Program-made: the position numbers and the translations under genes
DNA from: Trichomonas vaginalis G3
Taxonomy: Eukaryota; Parabasalia; Trichomonadida; Trichomonadidae
DNA: 64,000 bases
Reading direction: 5' to 3'
Assembly (NCBI RefSeq): GCF_026262505.1
Contig: NC_067206.1
Coordinates: 18,745,319-18,809,318 of the forward strand
Shown: positions 30,085 through 38,903 of the stretch, piece after piece
How the letters are laid out: each line of letters opens with the position of its first letter
Numbering within the stretch: position 1 is the first letter of the stretch
The notes under the pieces: generated by a model
What the model saw: the letters and a program-made list of their open reading frames with translations, nothing else
The model's database searches: none
Told to the model about the DNA's origin: nothing

Positions 30085-32682
30085 ATGGATAATCAGCAAT
30101 TGGCCAGCTTGCGAGCTGCAATTCATGGCCTCAATGATGCAGATCCACAGATTAGAGAGAAAAATCTAAACACATGTCGAGATTTTCAAAGACCTCTAAA
30201 ATTCGATTTTGCAACTTTTTTAACTCTCACGGACCCTTCATCAAATATCAATGAGCGAATATTTGGTTTCACAACCATCACATATCTAATAAAAGATAGA
30301 CTCAATGAGATGTCAATTCCGCTGAAAATTAATTTAGCTTCAGCTTTTCCATTTGAAAAAGAAAAAGACCTAGAATCAGATACCATATTGCCTACAGTAT
30401 CTCGTGCCGCCGCTTCTTATCTCGCTTACGTGGCAACAAATGAAATTATTCAAAATTTCTTTAGCACATACATAGACAAGAATCCTCAGTTTGTATTACA
30501 TGTGTTTTCCGAAATGGTATCATTTATATTCTCAAGGGAATTTCCAAGATCAAGATACGAAGTTTTTCGATTTTTTAACGATGTTCAAATCCCAAATCTT
30601 ATATACAAGCTGTTATTTGAGCCACTAAGGAAGGCACAAATAGGAACACCCGAATTTAACATGGATTTATACTTGCTCGCACAAATTCATCAAAATGCTC
30701 CACCAGTCATCGAAAAGAATTTAGCAAATGAAGATATTGTTCAAGTATACTACGAATTGATACCTCTTCTATGGAAATATATTGATAATTCAATTGTCCC
30801 AATATTTGAGACTTTATTAGAAAATGAGCAATGTCCACCATCATTTATCACTCGCTTATTAGAAACCATGCCATCTTTTATTAATAATTTCATTGGTTTA
30901 TTTGTTTTTGACAAAAATACAGATTCCGAAAATTTCAACGCTTTACTACAATCATTTCATATTCGTTTACGACTAATACCTACTCTCATGCAGAAAGTTA
31001 ATCCGAAAGACCTTTCTGACCTCTTATTAATTTGTGCCGACATATTAGAGTCAATTTCTCCCTCAGTTCTGTTAGAAACTTGCACGTTCCTATGTAATAT
31101 ATTCAAATCATCGCAGATCTGCTCTTCAAAAGACTTTTTGAGGAATTGTAAAGACGAAAGATTGAAAATTTTTGATGTTTGCATGGCGCAACTCATTCAT
31201 CCAATGGACAAATTACCTGGCGCGCGATTCGATGACTCCTGGACCTCTCAGCAACTCACGCAACAGTTAAATGAGGTAATTAAGTGCATAACAGAGAATT
31301 ATGACTTCGACGATATAATTCCGATACTTTTCAGAGCCATAACCAGCGACAAAAGTCACATCCGAGCGTTTACTGTCATGTTAAAAACAGTTACTTTTCT
31401 TTTTGTCACAGAGAAGACAATTTCGAAGCAGATTGGCCAATTATGCGTAAAGATAACAATAGACCTCCTTTCGTCGCTAAATTATTACGAATCTAAAGTT
31501 CAATCCAAAATTTGCCAATTTTTAAGTAAAATTATTCCGTTCATGGTTTTTACGGAATACAAAGAAGACGACTTCTTCCAGGAATTAATTGACTTATTAA
31601 TTGAAGCGAAACCAGTTTGTTTAGAAAATTTCTCTCAATACGTGATGTTATTTACAGATCGGTTCAAAAATATCACACTCCCGTTAGAGAAATTGCAAAG
31701 TATACCCGCAAAACACCCAGTTTACCTTCCTGCCAACAAAATTATTGCAAAATTTGTCGACCAAACTCCGAATTCCGCCGATACGACCATTGAAAAAGCA
31801 ATAGCCGAGCTGGAATGGGTAACTACTTTATTCGATCCTCACGATCCGCAGCATCTGAAGCGATTATCTTCAGAAGTCAACAGATCCCTTTCTATTATTG
31901 CCAGTTTGAACGTCAGCGAGTGCGGTGTAGATGTTAAGAAGCTTTGTTCTTTACTCGTAGAGTGTTCGAATTGTTTAGTTCGCGTATCAGATAATAATAA
32001 TAAGGAAGCGATCGTTGGCCAAGCAATTGGGGCCGTAACCCAACTTGCAGCCAGTCTGAATCACATGTTGAAACTTGTTCCTCTGTCATTAGTCAATGCC
32101 CTGAAAGATTTGAGAAGTCCGACCGTTTACAAAACATGTTCTGTTGTTTGGCTGAAAAAAATCGGTGTTCCACTATTGACAGGCTTATACAGTGTTAACA
32201 GTGAGATAGTCAGTAACACTGCGAGCGAAGTCTGTTCCTATTTCCAGGAGATGTTTGTCGTCATGGATTTGAGTCCGAACGGACAAACAGTGAAAAAGAA
32301 AGTTGCGATGATGCTTTGCGAGTTGTGTGAGATGATATCAAATAAACAGGCAACACAAGTGTTGAGATGTTGTCTGCTTATTAATGATTTGGGTGTTTTC
32401 TCGAGTGTTGTTGCGGCAATTTCTAAAAAGGATTTCGAAGTTTTGCTCGATTTGTGGACAGCACTTTTGATGAAGAAAGATCAGCCTTCTTATGAAAAGA
32501 TCGCAGAGATATTGTATAAGTTCTTGACTATTTCTGGTGAAATGAATGTGTCGATTTTCTCTACTTTGCCTGGAGTGTCGAAAGAGGCTTTTGAACAACT
32601 GAAATTGCGAATAAGCCAGTCATCTTCAGCAAAGAGTAGAAGAAGAATATTTAGAACTTTCATCCAAAGTGTAAATACATAG
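30085..32682 (+). CDS. karyopherin-beta-like HEAT protein (865 aa)
   Basis: Intact from ATG 30085 (MDNQQLASLRAAIHGL); an in-frame GTG at 30064 was rejected as start. The N-terminus looks like an importin-beta N-terminal domain (DADPQIREKNLNTCRDFQ). The rest is an all-helical HEAT/ARM-like solenoid (for example PRSRYEVFRFF, MEFFSE-type pairs, KKVAMMLCELCEMIS). Length and organisation fit an exportin/transportin (TNPO3/XPO type) that carries cargo through nuclear pores with Ran. Family-level call only; another HEAT scaffold is possible. Confidence 0.55.
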   Translation: MDNQQLASLRAAIHGLNDADPQIREKNLNTCRDFQRPLKFDFATFLTLTDPSSNINERIFGFTTITYLIKDRLNEMSIPLKINLASAFPFEKEKDLESDTILPTVSRAAASYLAYVATNEIIQNFFSTYIDKNPQFVLHVFSEMVSFIFSREFPRSRYEVFRFFNDVQIPNLIYKLLFEPLRKAQIGTPEFNMDLYLLAQIHQNAPPVIEKNLANEDIVQVYYELIPLLWKYIDNSIVPIFETLLENEQCPPSFITRLLETMPSFINNFIGLFVFDKNTDSENFNALLQSFHIRLRLIPTLMQKVNPKDLSDLLLICADILESISPSVLLETCTFLCNIFKSSQICSSKDFLRNCKDERLKIFDVCMAQLIHPMDKLPGARFDDSWTSQQLTQQLNEVIKCITENYDFDDIIPILFRAITSDKSHIRAFTVMLKTVTFLFVTEKTISKQIGQLCVKITIDLLSSLNYYESKVQSKICQFLSKIIPFMVFTEYKEDDFFQELIDLLIEAKPVCLENFSQYVMLFTDRFKNITLPLEKLQSIPAKHPVYLPANKIIAKFVDQTPNSADTTIEKAIAELEWVTTLFDPHDPQHLKRLSSEVNRSLSIIASLNVSECGVDVKKLCSLLVECSNCLVRVSDNNNKEAIVGQAIGAVTQLAASLNHMLKLVPLSLVNALKDLRSPTVYKTCSVVWLKKIGVPLLTGLYSVNSEIVSNTASEVCSYFQEMFVVMDLSPNGQTVKKKVAMMLCELCEMISNKQATQVLRCCLLINDLGVFSSVVAAISKKDFEVLLDLWTALLMKKDQPSYEKIAEILYKFLTISGEMNVSIFSTLPGVSKEAFEQLKLRISQSSSAKSRRRIFRTFIQSVNT

Positions 32683-33407
32683 AATATATATTTAATTTTT
32701 TTTTGATAAAAAAAAACTTGTATGTTTTGAACATCAAATAATTGGGTGTTTGTAATATTAACATTCTTTAGTCCCTAGTATATCATTGTTTCATACTAAT
32801 AACGTGGATCAATTCCGTTTCAATGATCAGATAAAGCTGAAACAATATACTCAGGTGCCACTTTTTTGGTCAAAAATAAGTTCCCCCCTTTTATGTTTTG
32901 TATAATACTATGATATATCATTCAATACCCCTATAAAATAATAAATCTAAAGAGGATAAATTGGTTTATTTTATCGTGAAAGCTATTTCATGAGTTAGAG
33001 TATGTCACAAAGTAGAAAAAACGGTTTTATCACATCAAAAAAAGTGAATAAAGTAGGGTGATTTTGAGTTACTCTCTCTTTTATAGAATGATAGCTGATT
33101 GTGATAAAGATAGTTTTATGGTCACCCTTTGTTATGAAAATAATCATATCACGGCTTGTCTTTCATTAATTTACTTCTTACACATTGTAGTTTTAAAACG
33201 CTACAATTTCAATAGAATTAAACCATTTACATCTATAGGCCATTTTACGTTTATTTAAATAGAAATGCCTTCCAAGTTAAGCAAAATGTAATTTTATATT
33301 CATAATTATAATAAATTGAAACACATGATTCATGATTATGATGTAATGCATGCAATTGCAAAAACTGTGGAAACGAGATAAAAGAAGTTTATTTAACACG
33401 TAATTTA
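32683..33407. other. host intergenic region
   Basis: AT-rich spacer between convergent genes; no ORF, RNA gene or repeat recognised. Confidence 0.5.
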
Positions 33408-33986
33408 TTAGAATACTTGTAGGAATTCGTTATACTTGAATTGTTCGACATCAGCAAATTGGAATCTGCGCAATAATGTTAAGCGCTCTTGAGGATCCGT
33501 AAATAAGTCGTGTTCATCGAAGATACTTCGAGCAACAACCCAAGTGACGCGGCCGCGACCTTGTTTATCACGAGCTTTGAACTTTTGCTCAAGTTCTGAT
33601 TTTTGGCCTTTAAGTAACGAGAATTTAGATGTGATAGTCTGAGAAAGGTCTGATTTTGGATACTGATCTGAATTTGCTTCCATAGCGCGAAGAGTACCCT
33701 CTGTGGCTTCATCAAGTTGGAATGTCCAAGAATTTAAGACAACTGTAGCACCGATGTAAAGTTCTTCTGTTTTATACTTTTGGCCAGTTGCTGGGTTGAT
33801 AAACTTTGCGCGTGAAATGAAGTTTCCTCCTGGGAAGCCGCTATTTGGAACGACTTTTTCAAAAACGGAGAATTTATCATCATCAACAAAGTAGTTGACA
33901 ATGAATTGTCTCAGAATGTCTTCACGATTGTTGCTAACAAGGTGAGACTTGAATGAAAGAACTGTCTGTGGTGGACGAAGATCCAT
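33408..33986 (-). CDS. small DM10-domain protein (EFHC/RIB72-like C-terminus)
   Basis: 192 aa, intact. Residues about 5-110 form one DM10 domain (DUF1126), with ILRQFIVNYFVDDDKFSVFE and GATVVLNSWTFQL typical of the third DM10 unit of EFHC1/RIB72. An EF-hand-like helical C-terminus follows (ARDKQGRGRVTWVVARSIF). Full-length RIB72 has three DM10 domains and binds inside axonemal doublet microtubules; this protein has only one. In-frame stops upstream support a genuinely short protein. Likely flagellar. Confidence 0.8.
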   Translation of the reverse strand: MDLRPPQTVLSFKSHLVSNNREDILRQFIVNYFVDDDKFSVFEKVVPNSGFPGGNFISRAKFINPATGQKYKTEELYIGATVVLNSWTFQLDEATEGTLRAMEANSDQYPKSDLSQTITSKFSLLKGQKSELEQKFKARDKQGRGRVTWVVARSIFDEHDLFTDPQERLTLLRRFQFADVEQFKYNEFLQVF

Positions 33987-35151
33987 TTAGAACGTTATTT
34001 CTCTAAATAACGAAGAAGAGGACTTTACATGGCAAATATTGAGAACGTCCACTTTTATGACTTCAGGATAGGAATTGGAGACCATGTAATACTAATTATT
34101 TATCAGTACCACATAGTCTCTCGAAATGACAGAAATTTTGTCCCATTTATTATAATCTATCATTTGGACGAAGCTCCACTCATTTCCATGTAAAATAGAC
34201 TTGGAATTGACACATTTTCTGAATCTGCTATCCATTAATTCAGAATGTTTGCCAAATGCTTTGTTATTGAACTTGAAATTTCCAATTTATTTGCAAGAAA
34301 GAAGGAAATTAAAGTCATATGTTCATGGCTGATAGTTATATGGAAATATGATACTTATACGTAATAAGGCATCATTATTTGAAAATTTTAATTAACTTGG
34401 TGTTATTATAGTTTGGACTGAACCATTGTAATATATGTAAGTAATTAATGGATTTTCTTCATTTAATCTATGAATAATACAAAAAATTAAGAAAGATTGC
34501 TTGATTAAGTCTGAAACACCTTTGGATTTCAATATCTGCACTTCGAAAGGAGTATAAATAAGTGTATGCCTAAGAGTTTTAAGTTGCCAATGCTATTTAT
34601 TGCATGAAAAGATATGACCTGTATATTATTATCAAAAACCCATAAAAATGATATGATGTTCTCTCATTTCTATAGCCAATAATTCATTTCAAGAGGAAAG
34701 CAAACTGTTCTATTGATTTTCAAAATCAATCCGAAATTGAATCAGAAAATGACGATTTCTCTTTAAAAAGCTAGAATTCTATGATAGCTTTATAATACCA
34801 AATTCCAAATTCTGAACTTAACCACTAATTGTCAACCAATCGAGAATTTGGGATTTTGGCAATTCAAAAAATATCAGTAAATGATGTTTGGAGAAGGACG
34901 CAAGCAAATATTCAATTTATTGTTTTGAAAGAAACTCAAATTTATAATCATAATGATCCGAAATATGACGATATTGCATCGTAATTTTTTTTAACAATGA
35001 TTATATTCAAATTATTGTAATTGAATTAAAAAGTTATCCATTTTAAAAAGTATCTGCAGAGGGAAAAAGTTATTCAATGAAATTTAATGATCTTTAATTA
35101 TAGTCGGTGATTTTGAATTGAATTAAAGTTCAATTAATTTGATAACAGTTT
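33987..35151. other. host intergenic region
   Basis: About 1.2 kb of AT-rich DNA upstream of two divergent genes. No Inr consensus is obvious next to either ATG. No other feature seen. Confidence 0.5.
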
Positions 35152-36051
35152 ATGATAAGGGGAAGGAAGCCTCATGCCATCACCGCAGCGGCTCTAACCA
35201 AGAGGAAGGAACAGGAAAAGATGGAAAAATTATACTATGCTGAACGGAAAAAGTTGTTCATTGGTGATGAAGAATTTATGAACACATTACACCCCTTCGA
35301 GGACTCAAAGAAAGGTTGTGGCAAAAAATCATCCCCATTTCAGAAAGCTCTCATTGCATGTATTAATGAAAACAATGGGTACGCTACAGAGCAACAATTA
35401 TTAGATTATGTTGTTAAAAAGTGGGATATTATAGTAAAATATACTCCAAGAGCATTTATATCCGAACCATCTATCCGTGTTATACGTTTAAATCTCTCAG
35501 TGCGAAAAAAGGCAAGACATTTGTTTTTGAAACACCCTGAATTGCCTGACACTTGGATAATTAATTCCAGCCCTAGAAAGAACCCTCCAAAAAGAACACT
35601 ATTCAGGAACACGATGATCGATGAAAGCTCAGAAGAAGATGAAAAAACCTCATCAGAAATCGAGGCTCCAATTGAATCAGAACCCGACGTTATCAACGAA
35701 TCTTACATAATGCACAAAGATACATTTGAAAGGTATGTAGAAGATTACATGAAATCAGTCGAAGGCGATGTAAAACTCGAAGATATCGCATTACAACTCA
35801 GCAAATTTAAAGACAAAGCCGGATTATTTAAGTGTTTACCTCTAGAGAGAAGAGTTAGAGCATGTTTAATTGTGTTAAAAAGTGAAGGAAGGGTTTTCTT
35901 TGATGAAAAAACTAATACCTGGAGTAATCAAAAAAAGCCCTTAATAATTGAAAAGAGTTCTGAAAATAATAATCGTCTGACAGGAGTTGAAATTTCATAT
36001 CTGACAATTGATGAAATGTATGAAAAAATCAAGAATAAAGGTATAGTTTAA
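35152..36051 (+). CDS. uncharacterised protein (299 aa), possible twin winged helices
   Basis: Intact. Basic N-terminus. A helical domain at about 62-140 and a second at about 190-265 both end in a pattern resembling a winged-helix wing (VRACLIVLKSEGRVFFDE; RVIRLNLSVRKKARHLFL). An acidic linker (DESSEEDEKTSSE) lies between them. No family recognised. The stop is TAAA. It ends about 90 bp before the A-tract and Maverick terminus. Confidence 0.7.
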   Translation: MIRGRKPHAITAAALTKRKEQEKMEKLYYAERKKLFIGDEEFMNTLHPFEDSKKGCGKKSSPFQKALIACINENNGYATEQQLLDYVVKKWDIIVKYTPRAFISEPSIRVIRLNLSVRKKARHLFLKHPELPDTWIINSSPRKNPPKRTLFRNTMIDESSEEDEKTSSEIEAPIESEPDVINESYIMHKDTFERYVEDYMKSVEGDVKLEDIALQLSKFKDKAGLFKCLPLERRVRACLIVLKSEGRVFFDEKTNTWSNQKKPLIIEKSSENNNRLTGVEISYLTIDEMYEKIKNKGIV

Positions 36052-36133
36052 ATAAAGTAGGATAAAAATTCTGAGCTTCTTTCAAAACATTTCAATGGTT
36101 TAGGTTTGATTGAAAAACAGAAAATTATAAAAC

Positions 36134-36139
<6 letters not shown>

Positions 36140-36172
<33 letters not shown>
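36140..36172. repeat. A33 tract at host/element junction
   Basis: Uninterrupted A-run directly before the terminal repeat GGTAGTGGGG; mirrors the T24 tract at 16603-16626. Confidence 0.9.
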
Positions 36173-36174
<2 letters not shown>

Positions 36175-36211
36175 TAGTGGGGCTTCCAGGCACTTCGTGC
36201 CCTCTAGCCCC
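36173..36211 (+). repeat. Maverick terminal inverted repeat, element R
   Basis: GGTAGTGGGGCTTCCAGGCA then CTTCGTGCCCTCTAGCCCC. Pairs with 16565-16602 in inverted orientation. Short internal stem GGCAC/GTGCC. Confidence 0.85.
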
Positions 36212-36462
36212 GAAGATGTTTAGTATAAATGAAGTTCTTATATACGGGTCTTCCAGGAGCTTTTCACAAATTATATATGTTTTCATGTTTTGTCAAGACT
36301 TCTTCGTAAAATCAGACAAAAATAATGTTTAGGGTAGAAGGTTAGATATAACCTCTTTTCTAACCTCTTTTCTACCCTCTTGAATTTTCAAGACTTCTTC
36401 GTACATGTTTTGTCACTTTTCTGTCACTTTTCAGGAAAAAACATTTTTATTATATATATAAA
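36212..36462. repeat. subterminal repeats and methyltransferase promoter
   Basis: Holds two reverse copies of the GACTTCTTCGTA unit (36297, 36391), a palindrome cluster with GGTAGAAGGTTAGATATAAC and TTTTCTACCCTC (36325-36385), a doubled GTCACTTTTC, and TATTATATATATAAA before ATG. About 200 bp of this is absent from element L, where the terminal repeat is followed directly by GTCACTTTTCTGTCACTTTC. Confidence 0.7.
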
Positions 36463-37280
36463 ATGAATTTTACAAAACCACCGTTACCCTTCTTTGGAAA
36501 TAAGAGTAGATGTAAAGATATTATATTGAGAGAACTTAAGAAACTACCGAATGGTCTAACATTTGTAGACTTGTTCGGTGGAAGTTTCTATATATCTCAT
36601 TTGTGCCATACAATATTTCCTGACTCAAAGATTATATGCAATGACTTCGACAACTATATGAACCGTCTCAAACATATACCAGACACAAACAAAATATTGA
36701 AAGAGTTAAAAGAAAAGATACCTATAGGTAAGATGGAACGTATACCATTAGATAAGAAAAATACTGTCAGAGAGGTTTTGAAAAAGGCAGAGTATATTGA
36801 CTGGGATAGTATATCTGCTAGACTATTATATAGTGGTGCTATAAGAGTTCATGACATTGAAACACTTATGTCAAAAGTTTTATATCTTAACTATACAAAT
36901 GTTTTCAAAGAGAACATAGAAAAATATATTGAGGGTATAGAGTTTGTGAGATGTCATTGGACAGAGTTGTATGAAAAATATAAAGACAAGGAAAATGTTT
37001 TCTTTATAGTGGACCCGCCGTTCTATAACACATGGGATTTTCAATACCAAGTAGACTGGACTTTGAGGACTCTTTAGAAACTTTAGACGTTTTACATAAC
37101 CATCCATGCTTTTACTTTACATCCGATAAAAGTGGTTTGGAAAGTGTCATGAGATGGTTAGAGGACATACATGACTATGAGTTTAGATACGATAAGATAG
37201 AATATGAGAGAGGTCCTATAAACTGGAGAAAGTGTCATAACAAAGAAATTTTACTAGTAAGTAAATGTGGTTTGAAATAG
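36463..37280 (+). pseudogene. DNA adenine-N6 methyltransferase (D12 class), one frameshift
   Basis: About 272 codons, the usual size of Dam-like D12 enzymes, which transfer methyl from S-adenosylmethionine to N6 of adenine. The substrate/cofactor motif PFFGNKSR (residues 9-16), FVDLFGG (34-40) and the catalytic DPPFY (184-188) are present. The frame breaks between about 37022 and 37080; the last ~80 codons continue in frame 37032-37280. Element L has the same gene first inside its terminus. T. vaginalis DNA carries 6mA, so such genes may act on host or element DNA. Confidence 0.8.
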
Positions 37281-37396
37281 GACTACTTGTTTTAGGTTTT
37301 TTCCATTGTGTCATTTACTTATTTGACGTGGCAGAAAGATATAGAGAATATGAAGATGAACCAATGCCTGCAAATGTTCAGCATATGTACTCGTAA
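37265..37396 (+). CDS. 43-aa single-pass membrane peptide
   Basis: Overlaps the methyltransferase stop by 16 bp. MWFEIGLLVLGFFHC-VIYLF is one hydrophobic segment, then a short polar acidic tail (REYEDEPMPANV). Conserved in element L (with a 1-nt loss). Too short for family assignment; virion membrane-active or viroporin-like roles are conceivable but unproven. Confidence 0.6.
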   Translation: MWFEIGLLVLGFFHCVIYLFDVAERYREYEDEPMPANVQHMYS

Positions 37397-37419
37397 GAGA
37401 TATTTTTATCTAATATTAA

Positions 37420-37718
37420 ATGGACGCACAGAACTTAGCGAATGCACAGCAACCTGGACAACCAAACCCAGAGAATATTCCAAATGAATTAGAATACAAA
37501 CTGCAATGGCAAACTATGGTCAAGTGCCAACAGATGTACAAATGCAAACTGCCATGTCAAATGACGCTGCGTTAGGTTTGCCACCATGGTATGCAAATAT
37601 GAGATGGAAAGAGTTTTATACAAACCCTGAAGTGGGATATAAACAATTTATGCAGATGACGCGAACACAGGAGTTGACCCAGAATATGTTTTCTACCAGA
37701 GAAAAACAGAATGTATGA
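37420..37718 (+). pseudogene. Gln/Pro-rich element protein, one frameshift
   Basis: Begins MDAQNLANAQQPGQPNPEN. One base is missing near 37492 (AATGAATTAG against AATGAAGTTAG in L), after which the correct frame is 37506-37718, with LPPWYANMRWKEFYTN and an AMANYGQVPTDVQMQTAMS repeat. About 100 aa if restored. Unknown; probably a structural or assembly protein by its position. Confidence 0.6.
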
Positions 37719-37796
37719 GCTCCAGTTAAAGAATGCTATGGAACTCACAGGAAACGTAAGAGACTAGGCGGACATTAGATTTTTACATATAGTAAA

Positions 37797-38035
37797 ATGG
37801 GTTTCTTCAGTAAGATAGGAAACTTCTTTCGAAATGTTGGAAGAGGTATATGGAATGGAATAAAAACCGTAGGAAGAGGAATTTGGAACGGTGTCAAAAA
37901 TATTGGTAAAAGGTAGGTCAGTTTGTTGGTATTATACCTAAAGACCTAACCAGAAGAGCAAGCTCCTGTTATACACAGCCTGAACCTGCACCACAGTCTA
38001 GTTGGCAACCAAATCCAACACCTCAACCGTATTAA
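37797..38035 (+). pseudogene. Gly/Trp-rich amphipathic peptide with Pro/Gln tail, frameshifted
   Basis: Starts MGFFSKIGNFFRNVGRG and has two near-identical GRGIWNGIK/GRGIWNGVK units predicted to be amphipathic helices, then (after a 1-nt shift near 37914) a tail of QPEPAPQSSWQPNPTPQPY. The design resembles the gene at 41169 and, loosely, adenoviral membrane-lytic core proteins. About 79 aa. Confidence 0.55.
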
Positions 38036-38040
38036 AAAAA

Positions 38041-38885
38041 TTATATTTTTACCGTTCGATAGTAGTTGTATATGAAACTAAGTTCTAAGTAAAACGCATG
38101 GTATAATGGAACTATTCTTTTTCTTCCATCTGTAGTAAACCATACTTGAAAGTCTGAAATACTTCCACTTGGTGTTCATATAACTTTGTAGGTTTTTCGT
38201 AAAAGTCATTTGCCAAGCATAAGAAAGAGTTTTGGGCGCCAGAAAATGAAGCATGAACAATAATAGCAGCTGGGTCGAAACATCTTTAAATAAATATGGT
38301 TCATCTCTTGCATATCGACTGTAAATATTTGCTAAAGGAAGTTCGACTTTCTGATTTAACATTCTTTGCAAATAATACCAATGACATTGCAGTGAATTCT
38401 GTATATATTTGTTCGTCTTTCTTTGGATTGTCTTCGTAGATTTGAAATGACACTTGTGAATTTTGTTTGTCATATACAATTCTCACATAAAGTGTGCTCT
38501 CGGTATTTGCATATTCATCAGCATATTTTGCATAACATGAATTTATTTTATCTTCTATATTTTTTAAACGCAGTCTGTAGAGAAGATGAAAGGTCAACTT
38601 GTATTAGCTCAATTTCTCCCACATTTTTCGTTTCCCTTCAGATATATAATCTATATGAAACCTTACAATAAATGGAAAACTTTTATCTTCTACAGACACA
38701 AACTTCATTCTACGAAAGCCAATAGCTTTGTGACAGATGGGTCTCTTAGCCATCTTAATGGGTAGTCAAAACGATAGCCTTCATGCTTTCGGTCTCTGTC
38801 TCAAACTTTTGACCGACATTAGTAAAAAGTTCATCTAATGGTTTAGTTGTAGCAACTCTTGAATTTTCTTTTTCTATTGAAGCAT
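38041..38885 (-). pseudogene. unknown element protein (~280 aa), several frameshifts
   Basis: The start is fixed by the L copy (14112), where ATG CTT TCA is intact; R lacks one T of the run. Coherent stretches are 38301-38590 (NIEDKINSCYAKYADEY), a segment around 38250 with VHASFSGAQNS, and a C-terminus with FTTDGRK and YHAFYLELS. Divergent from the tail-fibre gene across 18 bp. No family recognised. Confidence 0.5.
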
Positions 38886-38903
38886 ATTTTATCTAGAATA
38901 AAA

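Noticed and set aside
16627-36139. tRNA or snRNA genes in host spacers
   Set aside because: No tRNA-like acceptor/T-loop pattern or known snRNA core was recognised by eye; a dedicated search could still find one.
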